The notes under the pieces were generated by a model. The model saw only the letters and a program-made list of their open reading frames with translations. It was not told the DNA's origin and made no database searches. From Pseudoalteromonas neustonica (GTDB lineage: Bacteria; Pseudomonadota; Gammaproteobacteria; Enterobacterales; Alteromonadaceae): DNA of 64,000 bases. Positions 36,053 to 43,446 of the stretch are shown one piece after another. The stretch's first letter is position 1. Each line of letters starts with the position of its first letter. Where the stretch lies: contig NZ_BDDS01000007.1 in assembly GCF_001653135.1 (NCBI RefSeq), positions 1 to 64,000 on the forward strand, read 5' to 3'. The translations under genes were made by a program, and so were the position numbers.

Positions 36053-36946
36053 ATGTTTCAGGTGACAACACCACAAAGTAGCGAAGATTGGCAAGCTTAT
36101 TATCAATTACGTTGGCAGGTACTGCGCGCGCCTTGGAATGAACCGCGTGGCTCTGAGCAAGATGATTTAGAGCAAGATGCTGAACATCGTTTTATAAAGA
36201 ATAAAGCAGGTGAAGTGTTAGGTGTTGCACGGCTTCATTTTAATAATCACCAACAAGCACAAGTCCGTTATATGGCCGTGGCTGAAGGTAATCGAAATCA
36301 GCATATTGGCAGTCGCTTATTACATGAACTTGAAAAATTAGCATGGACACAAGATGCAGGTGAGCTTGTGTTGTATGCGCGTGAACGCGCATTGGATTTT
36401 TATAAGCGCCACGGCTACGAATTAAAAGAAAAAGCCCATTTAGCCTATGACGATGTACAGCATTGGAAAATGATAAAGCAAAAGCCGTCTGAGCCAGGCT
36501 GGTTTCGTCATCCAAATTGGACTCAAGTATTGCAAAATACATGGCGTGAGTCGATCCCGATCAGTGATGCAATGGGTATTAAAGTGGAGAGCTACACCGA
36601 TTGGCAATTCACGACCAGTGCAGACTTGGATGCTAATTTAAACCTGCACAATACGATGTTTGCAGGATCTATTTATAGCTTAGCGACATTAACTGGGTGG
36701 GGAGCGACTTACTTAGCGCTTAAAGAAGCGCAGCTTGAAGGTAATATAGTGTTGGCCGATGCTAATATTAAATATTTAAAGCCGTTGAATAATGAGCCTC
36801 GTGGGAGTGTTGATTTAAGTGGCTGTAAAGGAAAGCTAGCCGAGCTTGAAAGTGAAGGTAAAGCCAGTTATTTAGTGCCTGTTGAAATATACGATGGCGA
36901 TGTGCTGGTCGCTGAATTTGAAGGGCAATTTATTATTAAAAAATAG
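36053..36946 (+). CDS. GNAT acetyltransferase fused to YiiD-type hotdog thioesterase domain
   Basis: 297 residues, a two-domain fusion like E. coli YiiD (FabY). Residues 1-145 are a GNAT N-acetyltransferase (RYMAVAEGNRNQHIGSRLLH is the acetyl-CoA loop; LYARERALDFYKRHGYEL closes the fold). Residues about 155-297 are a hotdog domain of the YiiD C-terminal type (LNLHNTMFAGSIYSLATLTG, LADANIKYLKPL). In E. coli this type can start fatty acid synthesis with acetyl-ACP when FabH is missing. Start at 36053 because ACAGGAG precedes it; 12 extra codons upstream are not used. Confidence 0.87.
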   Translation: MFQVTTPQSSEDWQAYYQLRWQVLRAPWNEPRGSEQDDLEQDAEHRFIKNKAGEVLGVARLHFNNHQQAQVRYMAVAEGNRNQHIGSRLLHELEKLAWTQDAGELVLYARERALDFYKRHGYELKEKAHLAYDDVQHWKMIKQKPSEPGWFRHPNWTQVLQNTWRESIPISDAMGIKVESYTDWQFTTSADLDANLNLHNTMFAGSIYSLATLTGWGATYLALKEAQLEGNIVLADANIKYLKPLNNEPRGSVDLSGCKGKLAELESEGKASYLVPVEIYDGDVLVAEFEGQFIIKK

Positions 36947-36965
36947 CGCTGTTATATGCTAAATA

Positions 36966-36993
36966 AAAAGCCAAGTGAATACTTGGCTTTTTA
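36966..36993. terminator. Bidirectional terminator
   Basis: AAAAGCCAAGT, loop GAAT, ACTTGGCTTTTT: a near-perfect symmetric stem flanked by A and T runs between convergent genes, usable on both strands. Confidence 0.9.
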
Positions 36994-37001
36994 AATAGTG
37001 C

Positions 37002-38042
37002 TTATAGAAGATCAGTCAAGAGTATACCGATGCCGATGCGCTCTATATCTGCGTTGTAGTCAATTAAACTTTCACCGTAGCCGTTAAAGTATTGCCCGTA
37101 GCCGCGTAGCCTACCCCATAAAGGAAAAGACCAATCTAATTGAATAGCACCACGATTATCTGAATTTAAATTATTGCGGGTCATAAAACTAAATTCGTGT
37201 TCGTTCCAGCGATATGCGCCTGAAAATTCAAAGTACCCCATATATTTATGGATATCAGGGTTGTCATCGCCTTTTGCTACCATAGGGTCTTCTTTTCTTT
37301 CTTCTGAAATGCGGTACCAAGGTTTAAAGCTAAAAACAAATCCTTCATTTTCCCAGATGAAATCAGCATAAATGCGGTTCCATGATCGCGAGTTGGGTTG
37401 GCTTCGACCATTTGATTGGTGTACTGCGCCAATTGAAATTGCCATTTCATCACCCCAAAGCACATGTTCAGGATCGAGGAAGTTAACCCAAAAGATCTCC
37501 GGTTCGTAATTTGTTTCGCGAAATGGAGATGAGATTTCTTTGTTATAAAGCTGCCAAAATGATTGCAATGTAAAGCCAAAATATACAGCCTGATCTTCAT
37601 CATCAAAGTCGTTATATAAAGGAACTTTGATTGATAGTTGATACTTTGCTTCAAGGTTATCAAGTGGTTCGCCGTCACTGTCTTGGGTTAATTCATTTAA
37701 GCCATCAAACGGGCGTACATTTGGGTTTGATACATATGACAAAGGCAATATGTAATTACGTTTGTGCGGAGTTATGACATTGCGGTTTTTCTGGCTTACT
37801 TGTTCACGGGCTTGACGTTTATCAAGTGCTGTAATTTGTTTACTTTCATCAAGTGCTGAACACTTTTTACGAAGTTGGTCTAGCGTTTGGTTGCCATCAC
37901 CAGCAATAGCTTCATTTAAAATACATTGCTTTACGAGTTCAATATTGCTGCTTTGTTCGTTCTTTTTTTCGATTTGTGCTTGTTGTGCAATTGCAGTGCT
38001 GGACAACAATGTAGTAAATAGAATCCCGTAGCGCCAAGTCAT
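37002..38042 (-). CDS. pldA: Outer-membrane phospholipase A
   Basis: Outer-membrane beta-barrel that cleaves misplaced phospholipids in the outer leaflet. 346 residues: signal peptide (GILFTTLLSSTAIAQ), an unusually long N-terminal periplasmic region (about 21-125) that contains two cysteines (VKQCILNE, RKKCSALD), then the barrel. The catalytic trio is intact with E. coli spacing: His208 and Ser210 in GAVHQSNGRS and Asn222 in SRSWNRIY. The last strand ends in a hydrophobic residue (GILLTDLL). Ribosome site AAGGAAT. Confidence 0.92.
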   Translation of the reverse strand: MTWRYGILFTTLLSSTAIAQQAQIEKKNEQSSNIELVKQCILNEAIAGDGNQTLDQLRKKCSALDESKQITALDKRQAREQVSQKNRNVITPHKRNYILPLSYVSNPNVRPFDGLNELTQDSDGEPLDNLEAKYQLSIKVPLYNDFDDEDQAVYFGFTLQSFWQLYNKEISSPFRETNYEPEIFWVNFLDPEHVLWGDEMAISIGAVHQSNGRSQPNSRSWNRIYADFIWENEGFVFSFKPWYRISEERKEDPMVAKGDDNPDIHKYMGYFEFSGAYRWNEHEFSFMTRNNLNSDNRGAIQLDWSFPLWGRLRGYGQYFNGYGESLIDYNADIERIGIGILLTDLL

Positions 38043-38160
38043 TATTATTCCTTTGAGAAAAACCGTGTGTTGTTAAAAGTATACCGTGTTTTTAACTTAA
38101 TGATGGTGAACTTTTACTGAACTTATCTATTTGAATTGATTTTATACTATGCAAAAAGAG

Positions 38161-38214
38161 AAAAAGCGGCCGTAGCCGCTTGTTCAATGCAATATTACCC
38201 TAAGGTGATATTGC
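38161..38214 (-). terminator. Terminator of the lysine operon, preceded by a second hairpin
   Basis: Reading the minus strand, a hairpin GCAATATCACC/GGTAATATTGC (38189-38214) comes first. It is followed by AAGCGGC-TACG-GCCGCTT and TTTCTCTTTTT (38164-38181), a clear intrinsic terminator. The region also separates the operon from pldA. Confidence 0.88.
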
Positions 38215-38252
38215 TCTCACGCAATGAGATGGGAGTGAGCTTTACACAAAAG

Positions 38253-39374
38253 TTAAAGCTCAAATACGTTAGTAAAAAATTTATACAGTTCAGTGCCTTG
38301 GTTTACACTCGCTGATGCAAAGTGCAAAATTGCGATGGCATCACAATCAAGTGTGAGTGTTTGCAAAGGCTGCTCACTTAAATAACGCTCCATGCGCAGT
38401 ACTTTTGCAATTGGCTCACCCGCTTTGATGTGACCCCCCAATGGCGCAATATATTCGACCATGCCGCCCATTGGTGCGTAATAGGCAAGGTAGTCATTTA
38501 AATTGCAGCCATAGCGAGTTATCGCTTTTGGCAGGTGAGGTGCATCAAGTAATACTTGTTTATGATTTAGATAGCTTAAAATACTATTGGCATCATCAAA
38601 TGCTGCACTCAAATCAATTTTTTCTTGGCTACCAAGCTCCACGGTAAACGCTTCAACCTGCACGGCAAACTCACGACCTTGTTTGGCAAGTGCGTCTGTT
38701 AATTGCCACCATGGGCAAAAACTGGCTTCGTCCATTGCACCATCAAAGTCATTTGGGATAAATAACACATGGGGAATATTAAAGTAGCTGGCGCTGGCTT
38801 TCGCATAATCAGGGCAATATAAATGCTGGCTAGAGATTGGCCCCGTGTGTAAATCCAAAACAATATCTGCTTGGTGGGCGAGCTTTTGCAAATTAAGAGC
38901 AATGCGTTTACCTGTGGTTAGGCGGTACGCGGGGCCCGTTAATTGCTGATCGACTTCATCGATCAGCGCGGCTTTAAATACGCTTTTTAAAGTGTGATCA
39001 TCTGCATCTGCGTATTGCTCGGCAAATTGCACCGCTAAGTTACTGTTGCAGTGATACATACGGTTCCAGTTGGTGCCCGTTATTGGATCAAAGCGACCGA
39101 GGGTAAATTCCCCTGATTTTTGATTGCAACCAATAGGATTCGCGTAAGGAACTAAAGTGATATCGCCTTTGAGTTTAAGGCACTTAAGCTGCTCAAGTAA
39201 TTGGAAGATAACGGCATTACCTTGCACTTCTGCGCCATGCATATTTGCTTGCACGTAAACGCTAGGGCCGCTGCCATCGCCTTTAATTCGATACACTGGA
39301 ATCGTGAGCGGTAAACCATTGGCGACTTCACCGACTACAATGTTTTCTTGGCTAATGGGTGTTGTAGTACTCAT
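38253..39374 (-). CDS. M14-type deacylase, succinylglutamate desuccinylase/aspartoacylase family
   Basis: 373-residue zinc hydrolase of the AstE/aspartoacylase group, which removes acyl groups from N-acyl amino acids. Zinc ligands are visible as His46 and Glu49 in ANMHGAEVQGN and His176 in VLDLHTGP; a probable catalytic Glu246 is in FTVELGS. The C-terminal 100 residues form a lipoyl/beta-sandwich-like domain (YYAPMGGMVEYIAPLGGHIK, GEPIAKVLRMERY). Last gene of a lysine-riboswitch operon (dapA-dapD-lysA-like genes), starting five bases after the lysA-like stop. Its place after a succinyltransferase gene suggests N-succinyl-diaminopimelate as substrate, the DapE step. This is inference; succinylglutamate for the ast pathway at 56733-60526 is the alternative. 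Confidence 0.82.
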   Translation of the reverse strand: MSTTTPISQENIVVGEVANGLPLTIPVYRIKGDGSGPSVYVQANMHGAEVQGNAVIFQLLEQLKCLKLKGDITLVPYANPIGCNQKSGEFTLGRFDPITGTNWNRMYHCNSNLAVQFAEQYADADDHTLKSVFKAALIDEVDQQLTGPAYRLTTGKRIALNLQKLAHQADIVLDLHTGPISSQHLYCPDYAKASASYFNIPHVLFIPNDFDGAMDEASFCPWWQLTDALAKQGREFAVQVEAFTVELGSQEKIDLSAAFDDANSILSYLNHKQVLLDAPHLPKAITRYGCNLNDYLAYYAPMGGMVEYIAPLGGHIKAGEPIAKVLRMERYLSEQPLQTLTLDCDAIAILHFASASVNQGTELYKFFTNVFEL

Positions 39375-39379
39375 ATTAA

Positions 39380-40585
39380 TTACCTCAGGTAGTAGCTAGC
39401 ATCTTCAGCTTGACGTACACAGGTTAATTGGCCATTTTGTAACGTGTATTCGGCGGCTAATTCATGGCATAAAAAGTACGGCATGCTTTCGGTAAATCCG
39501 TAGGCGCCACACTGACTAAATACCAGCCAGTCATGTTCATTTAAATCCTTAGGTAAATGGTGTTCGCCTAAGCAATCAAGCGCAGTGCACAGTGGGCCAT
39601 ATAAACTCATTGCTTGCGTTGTTGCGTTTGACTCACGCAATAGTCGTACAGGGAAGTCTTGGCTGGTTACCGCTGGGCGTAATAAGTGGTTTATTCCACC
39701 GCTTAAAATCACTTGTTGTTGGCCATAGTTTAATTTACTTTCAACGACAGGCGTTGCGTAATGACCACACTCACCTACGGCATAACGACCAAGTTCCATC
39801 CATAATTCATCTACGCCAGCATCGCGTTTAATTTTTGCAAGTGCATCAATCAGTGCATCCCAGCTTAGAGTGGGCGCATCTAACGTGTATGGAATACCTA
39901 AACCACCGCCTAAATCGAGTACTTTTAAATTAATGCCTAAGTCGTCGGCAAGTTGCGTTAGCGGCGCAATCATTTGTGACCAGAGCTCTGCGAGTTTGTC
40001 ACTGCTGAGCATATTGCCCCACTGAAAAATATGCAGGCCGTCAAAGTTTAGCGCAGGGTAGTCGCGAGTATTTAGCGCCTGCCATTCATCACAACCGAGC
40101 CCAAACGGCGTTAAGCTATCGCCACCTAATGGGTTTTTTTCGCCTTCGGGCCAGCGTAATTGTACGCGCAGCAATACTTGCAGCTGACAGTTTAGTAAGC
40201 TTGCTTGCTCATTGAGCCAGCGTACTTGATTGAGGCTTTCGGCAACAAATATGCGTACTCCGCGCTCAATAAAGTGTTTAATTTGTTTCGGGCTCTTTGC
40301 AGGCCCGGTGTTGAGCACGCGCTCGCTGTTAATACCTTGAGCAAGTACTTGTTCAAGTTCGCCCTTGCTTGCAACATCAAAGTTAAAGCCTGCGCTATCT
40401 AAGCTTTGAATCACTTTAGATAGGGGATTAGCTTTAACGGCATACCAAAGCTTTACCTGTGTTTGCGTTACTAAACGCGCTAAGTGTGCGTTTAGGGTAT
40501 CAAGGTCATACACAAAAAATGGCGTATCAAGCTGGCTTGATAACTCATCAATGGCGGTTTTAACTGGCGTGCTCAAAAAGGTCAT
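39380..40585 (-). CDS. lysA: Diaminopimelate decarboxylase-like PLP enzyme
   Basis: 401 residues, fold-type III PLP decarboxylase (alanine racemase-like barrel). PLP lysine is Lys51 in LWYAVKANPL; phosphate-binding glycines in LDLGGGLGIPY; the second-subunit substrate cysteine lies in GPLCTALDCLG (LysA usually has GPxCExGD), and GAYGFTESMPY follows. The altered GPLCTALD and the Trp/Glu insertion around RWPEGEKNPL make it a divergent LysA. The riboswitch-controlled operon argues for the last lysine step. It shares one base with the dapD-like gene (TAATG), so translation is coupled. A carboxynorspermidine-type substrate cannot be excluded from sequence. Confidence 0.78.
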   Translation of the reverse strand: MTFLSTPVKTAIDELSSQLDTPFFVYDLDTLNAHLARLVTQTQVKLWYAVKANPLSKVIQSLDSAGFNFDVASKGELEQVLAQGINSERVLNTGPAKSPKQIKHFIERGVRIFVAESLNQVRWLNEQASLLNCQLQVLLRVQLRWPEGEKNPLGGDSLTPFGLGCDEWQALNTRDYPALNFDGLHIFQWGNMLSSDKLAELWSQMIAPLTQLADDLGINLKVLDLGGGLGIPYTLDAPTLSWDALIDALAKIKRDAGVDELWMELGRYAVGECGHYATPVVESKLNYGQQQVILSGGINHLLRPAVTSQDFPVRLLRESNATTQAMSLYGPLCTALDCLGEHHLPKDLNEHDWLVFSQCGAYGFTESMPYFLCHELAAEYTLQNGQLTCVRQAEDASYYLR

Positions 40586-41325
40586 TAACGTAAAACCTCT
40601 TCAAGAAGTAATGACGCATCGCTTTGTTCGTCGCGGTATTTTACGATTAACGCGCATGACATGCTTAAACCTTGCTCGCGTGCCCATGCGTTTGATGCCG
40701 GACGAGAACCTGGTATAACAATCGCGTATTCTGGAATAGGTTCGCCTTTATCAAGCTGACGCTCATTTACGCAGTCATATACAGGGATCGTGGCTGATAA
40801 ACGTACGCCAGGGGCAAGTACTGCGCCTTTTTTAACGACTACGCCTTCAACAATCACACAACCTGCGCCAATAAATGCGTCGTCTTCAACGACTACCGGG
40901 CTTGCGCCAATTGGCTCAAGTACGCCGCCTAATTGTACTGCAGCGCTTAAATGTACATTTTTACCTACTTGCGCACACGAACCAACCAAGGCGTGGCTAT
41001 CAACCATAGTGCCTTCGTCAATAAATGCACCAATGTTTACATATGCTGGTGGCATGATAATCGTGCCTTTAGCAACATGTGCACCGCGGCGAACACTTGA
41101 GCCACCTGGTACCATACGCACACCATTTTCAGCAGTGAATTCTTGTGGTGCTAGGTTATGTTTATCTACAAAACCACCAGCGAATTCAGTATTAGTGCCG
41201 TTTTTAAACGCTTCTAAAATACCTTTTTTTACTTCAACGTTTGCATGCCATTGGCCGTTATCGTCTTGTGTTGCTGCGCGTACGGCGCCCGATTCTAAAT
41301 TATTTAATAGTTCTAACCAGCTCAT
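40585..41325 (-). CDS. dapD: Tetrahydrodipicolinate N-succinyltransferase-like, short form
   Basis: 246-residue left-handed beta-helix acyltransferase: repeated hexapeptides (GAHVAKGTIIMPPAYVNIGA, then GTMVDSHALVGSCAQVGKNV and GGVLEPIGASPVVVEDDAFI) and a C-terminal lid VNERQLDKGEPIPEYAIVIP. It is shorter than E. coli DapD (274) because the N-terminal helical domain is reduced, as in DapD-like proteins of several other phyla. It would succinylate (or acetylate) tetrahydrodipicolinate. It starts 15 bases after the dapA-like gene and overlaps the lysA-like gene by one base. Whether a second, long dapD exists elsewhere cannot be seen here. Confidence 0.83.
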   Translation of the reverse strand: MSWLELLNNLESGAVRAATQDDNGQWHANVEVKKGILEAFKNGTNTEFAGGFVDKHNLAPQEFTAENGVRMVPGGSSVRRGAHVAKGTIIMPPAYVNIGAFIDEGTMVDSHALVGSCAQVGKNVHLSAAVQLGGVLEPIGASPVVVEDDAFIGAGCVIVEGVVVKKGAVLAPGVRLSATIPVYDCVNERQLDKGEPIPEYAIVIPGSRPASNAWAREQGLSMSCALIVKYRDEQSDASLLLEEVLR

Positions 41326-41340
41326 TATAAAAACCTGTAT

Positions 41341-42225
41341 TTAATGCCAAGATAAAATGGTGTTATTTGCATTACTGATACAATCAGTTTGCGTTAACTC
41401 AAGGTGCGTTAAAGGTGGGCGCAAATACGGGCTAGTAATACGCCCTTGTAAATGCATCAATACTTTAACGGGAATAGGATTTGCCACGGCGAACAAGCTT
41501 TGAATCGCTTGTGACCAATCGGCAAATAAATTGGGGTGTTGGCCGCTAAGGCTACGTTTTACAAATTCATGGGTTTGTGTCGGCCACGCATTGGCTGCAA
41601 CAGACACTAAACCTTTTGCACCCGCTTGGGCAAAGTAAGGCATAAGTGCGTCATCACCACTAAAAATAGCTAACTGTGGTGCGGCATTTCTAAAACCTTC
41701 AAACTTGGCGATGTCGCCACTGGCTTCTTTTAGCGCCCATAAATTTTTATGATTTTTTAAATTGCTAATTACGGCAGGTGGAATATCAACAGCGCTGCGC
41801 CCTGGGACGTTATAAAGCATGCATGGATGAACACTGGCATCGAGTAGGTTTTCAAACCAGTGGGTTTGACCAATCACGCCTGGCTTTGCGTAAAGAGGAG
41901 AGCCAAGTAAGTAGCCGTGAATAGGCAGTTTATTGCAGTATTCAACCCAAGCAATTTGTTGTTTGAGGTTCATACCGCCAACAGCAACCATAAGCGGTAC
42001 GGTCGGATTTAATTGGCATACATGTTCAACAATGGCTTGTTGCTCTTTAAGCGTTAAGGCAAGGCTTTCGCCTGTGCTGCCAAGCAGTAAAATGCCGTTA
42101 TTTGCTGCTTGCTGTTGCGCAACTAATTGATCAAGAATCGCATAGTCGACTTCGCCAGCGTCAGTAAAAGGCGTTACAAGTGCTGTCCATAAAGGATAGT
42201 TGTTTAAATCAAAATTGTTTTTCAT
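41341..42225 (-). CDS. dapA: 4-hydroxy-tetrahydrodipicolinate synthase-like (DapA)
   Basis: 294-residue class I aldolase of the DapA family, condensing pyruvate with aspartate semialdehyde. The Schiff-base lysine is Lys166 in NLWALKEASGD, the catalytic tyrosine is Tyr138 in MLYNVPGRS, and the GSTGES pyruvate loop lies at 49-54. Spacing equals E. coli DapA (133/161). First gene of the operon behind a lysine riboswitch, which is how lysine-feedback genes are often controlled. The ribosome site is weak (GTTGTAG); a 40-codon frame ends 11 bases upstream and may couple translation. Confidence 0.88.
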   Translation of the reverse strand: MKNNFDLNNYPLWTALVTPFTDAGEVDYAILDQLVAQQQAANNGILLLGSTGESLALTLKEQQAIVEHVCQLNPTVPLMVAVGGMNLKQQIAWVEYCNKLPIHGYLLGSPLYAKPGVIGQTHWFENLLDASVHPCMLYNVPGRSAVDIPPAVISNLKNHKNLWALKEASGDIAKFEGFRNAAPQLAIFSGDDALMPYFAQAGAKGLVSVAANAWPTQTHEFVKRSLSGQHPNLFADWSQAIQSLFAVANPIPVKVLMHLQGRITSPYLRPPLTHLELTQTDCISNANNTILSWH

Positions 42226-42236
42226 CTACAACGAAC

Positions 42237-42359
42237 TTATAGAGTGTTCGATGAGTATGCTGTGGGGTACGTGAAAGTGCGCCGCATCGTAGTCATTCGA
42301 ACTAATATAATCCGAAGAGCGAATGGGCTTAATATAATAGGGCGCAATGGCCTTATCAT
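42237..42359 (-). CDS. Possible 40-codon leader ORF upstream of dapA
   Basis: An open frame from ATG (42359) to TAA (42237) between the lysine riboswitch and dapA, ending 11 bases before the dapA ATG. Its peptide begins MIRPLRPIILSPFALRIILV and is arginine-rich with no lysine codon at all. The nearest Shine-Dalgarno (GGTGGAG) is about 17 bases upstream, which is far. The frame could be chance, or it could hand ribosomes on to the poorly initiated dapA. Comparison of related genomes would settle it. Confidence 0.35.
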   Translation of the reverse strand: MIRPLRPIILSPFALRIILVRMTTMRRTFTYPTAYSSNTL

Positions 42360-42382
42360 GCTAAGACCAGAAGCTCTCCACC

Positions 42383-42409
42383 AAAAAATTTAACAGCAGC
42401 GCTGTTATT
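42383..42409 (-). terminator. Riboswitch-controlled terminator
   Basis: Minus strand AACAGC, GCT, GCTGTT, AAATTTTTT immediately after the aptamer: a short stem with a U run. Downstream GGTGGAGAGCTTCTGG resembles the 3' part of the E. coli lysC leader and can pair with CTAGAAGAGG at the aptamer 5' end, a likely competing helix. Confidence 0.6.
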
Positions 42410-42555
42410 GGTGACAGTCGCTGGGATTCAACCCAGTCGCCCGAAGTAACCCTTCACAAAAAATGTTACTTCTCGGCGTTAATTCCCCTCACGTATGATC
42501 ATTGGAGTGTGTGCTCCTCACATACGTTACCTGAATAACGCACCTCTTCTAGCCC
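42410..42555 (-). promoter_or_regulatory. Lysine riboswitch aptamer
   Basis: The minus strand carries the L-box in order: AGAAGAGGTGCG, CAGGTAACG, GTGAGGAGC, GTGAGGGGAATTAACGCCGA, a variable stem, TTCGGGCGACTGGG, TTGAATCCCAGCGACTGTCA and CC. Each block matches the E. coli lysC leader (AGAAGAGGCGCG, GGAGGAGCC, GCCGAGG, GGCTGAATCCCC, GTTGTCACC). Lysine binding should switch off expression of the four downstream genes. Confidence 0.93.
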
Positions 42556-42558
42556 ACA

Positions 42559-42589
42559 GTGTAAGTTTCATTAAATAAAAAACTTACAC
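42559..42589. repeat. 10-bp inverted repeat just upstream of the riboswitch
   Basis: GTGTAAGTTT and AAACTTACAC, perfect arms with an 11-base spacer. It lies between the predicted promoter and the aptamer, so it would form a hairpin at the very 5' end of the transcript or act as an operator. Confidence 0.6.
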
Positions 42590-42612
42590 CTTAAATAGGG
42601 GTAATGGCAGTG

Positions 42613-42642
42613 ATTAAAGCATTTTAGCCGTCTAGGTGTCAA
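42613..42642 (-). promoter_or_regulatory. Predicted sigma-70 promoter of the lysine operon
   Basis: Minus strand TTGACA, 18-base spacer, TTTAAT. A perfect -35 and a five-of-six -10 box placed about 25 bases before the inverted repeat and 50 before the aptamer. The full leader would be about 380 bases. No other clear promoter was seen in the 42226-42736 gap. Confidence 0.65.
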
Positions 42643-42736
42643 GTTGGCTTTTGAACGATCGCTTCGAGAGGGTGGTTACGTATTAATGTTTTTTTTCGTA
42701 CACTAGCAAACAAAGTCGGTTTAAGGGTATTCAGTA

Positions 42737-43438
42737 ATGGAAAAATTTCAGGAAATTTATCAGCGAGCAGCGCAGCGTAAAGGCAGTGAAGCGATGCTTG
42801 AGCAATTGCTTTACGCGCCGCTTTCTAATAAGCAACTAAAATGCTTGCCTGATGATGCATGGCTTGAAGAATTTACCCGTAAGGTATTTCAAAGCGGCTT
42901 TTATTGGTCGGTTATTAATAGTAAATGGACAGGCTTTAGAGAGGTTTTTTGGGACTTTAATGTAGAAAAATTACTGATGATGCCACCTGATATGCTAGAG
43001 CAAAAAGCAACTGACGAACGTATTATTCGCAACTTTAAAAAAGTACAAACTATTCCAGAAAATGCATATATGATTCACGAAGTTGCTCAGCAGCATGGCA
43101 GTTTTAGTCAGTTTGTGGCTGATTGGCCAAGTGACGATATAATTGGTTTGTGGGCGTATTTTAAAAAGCACGGTGCACGTTTAGGGGGTAACACAGGCCC
43201 GTACACACTGCGCGCATTAGGCAAAGATACCTTTTTGTTGTCGCGTGATGTTGAGGCTTATCTTCGTGGGCATAAAATTATTGATGGTGGTTTGCAAACT
43301 AAAAAATCACTAAATAGCGCACAGCACTTTTTTAATGAATTACAGCAGCAAAGTGGCTTAAGCCTCCAAGTGCTGAGTTTATTAGTGGCATACAGCGTGG
43401 GTGATAACCGCGTTGGCATACAAACAACCGAAGCCTAA
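42737..43438 (+). CDS. DNA-3-methyladenine glycosylase I-family protein (divergent Tag)
   Basis: 233 residues. The central part matches the Tag family (helix-hairpin-helix base-excision enzymes): FYWSVINSKWTGFREVFWDF near 52, TDERIIRNFKKVQTIPENAY and LGGNTGPYTLRALGKDTFLL. E. coli Tag is smaller (187) and holds a zinc snap with N- and C-terminal Cys/His; those ligands are absent here, so this is a separate subfamily and substrate range is uncertain. It is followed by selO after eight bases, so both are co-transcribed. Confidence 0.78.
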   Translation: MEKFQEIYQRAAQRKGSEAMLEQLLYAPLSNKQLKCLPDDAWLEEFTRKVFQSGFYWSVINSKWTGFREVFWDFNVEKLLMMPPDMLEQKATDERIIRNFKKVQTIPENAYMIHEVAQQHGSFSQFVADWPSDDIIGLWAYFKKHGARLGGNTGPYTLRALGKDTFLLSRDVEAYLRGHKIIDGGLQTKKSLNSAQHFFNELQQQSGLSLQVLSLLVAYSVGDNRVGIQTTEA

Positions 43439-43446
43439 GGAATCCA

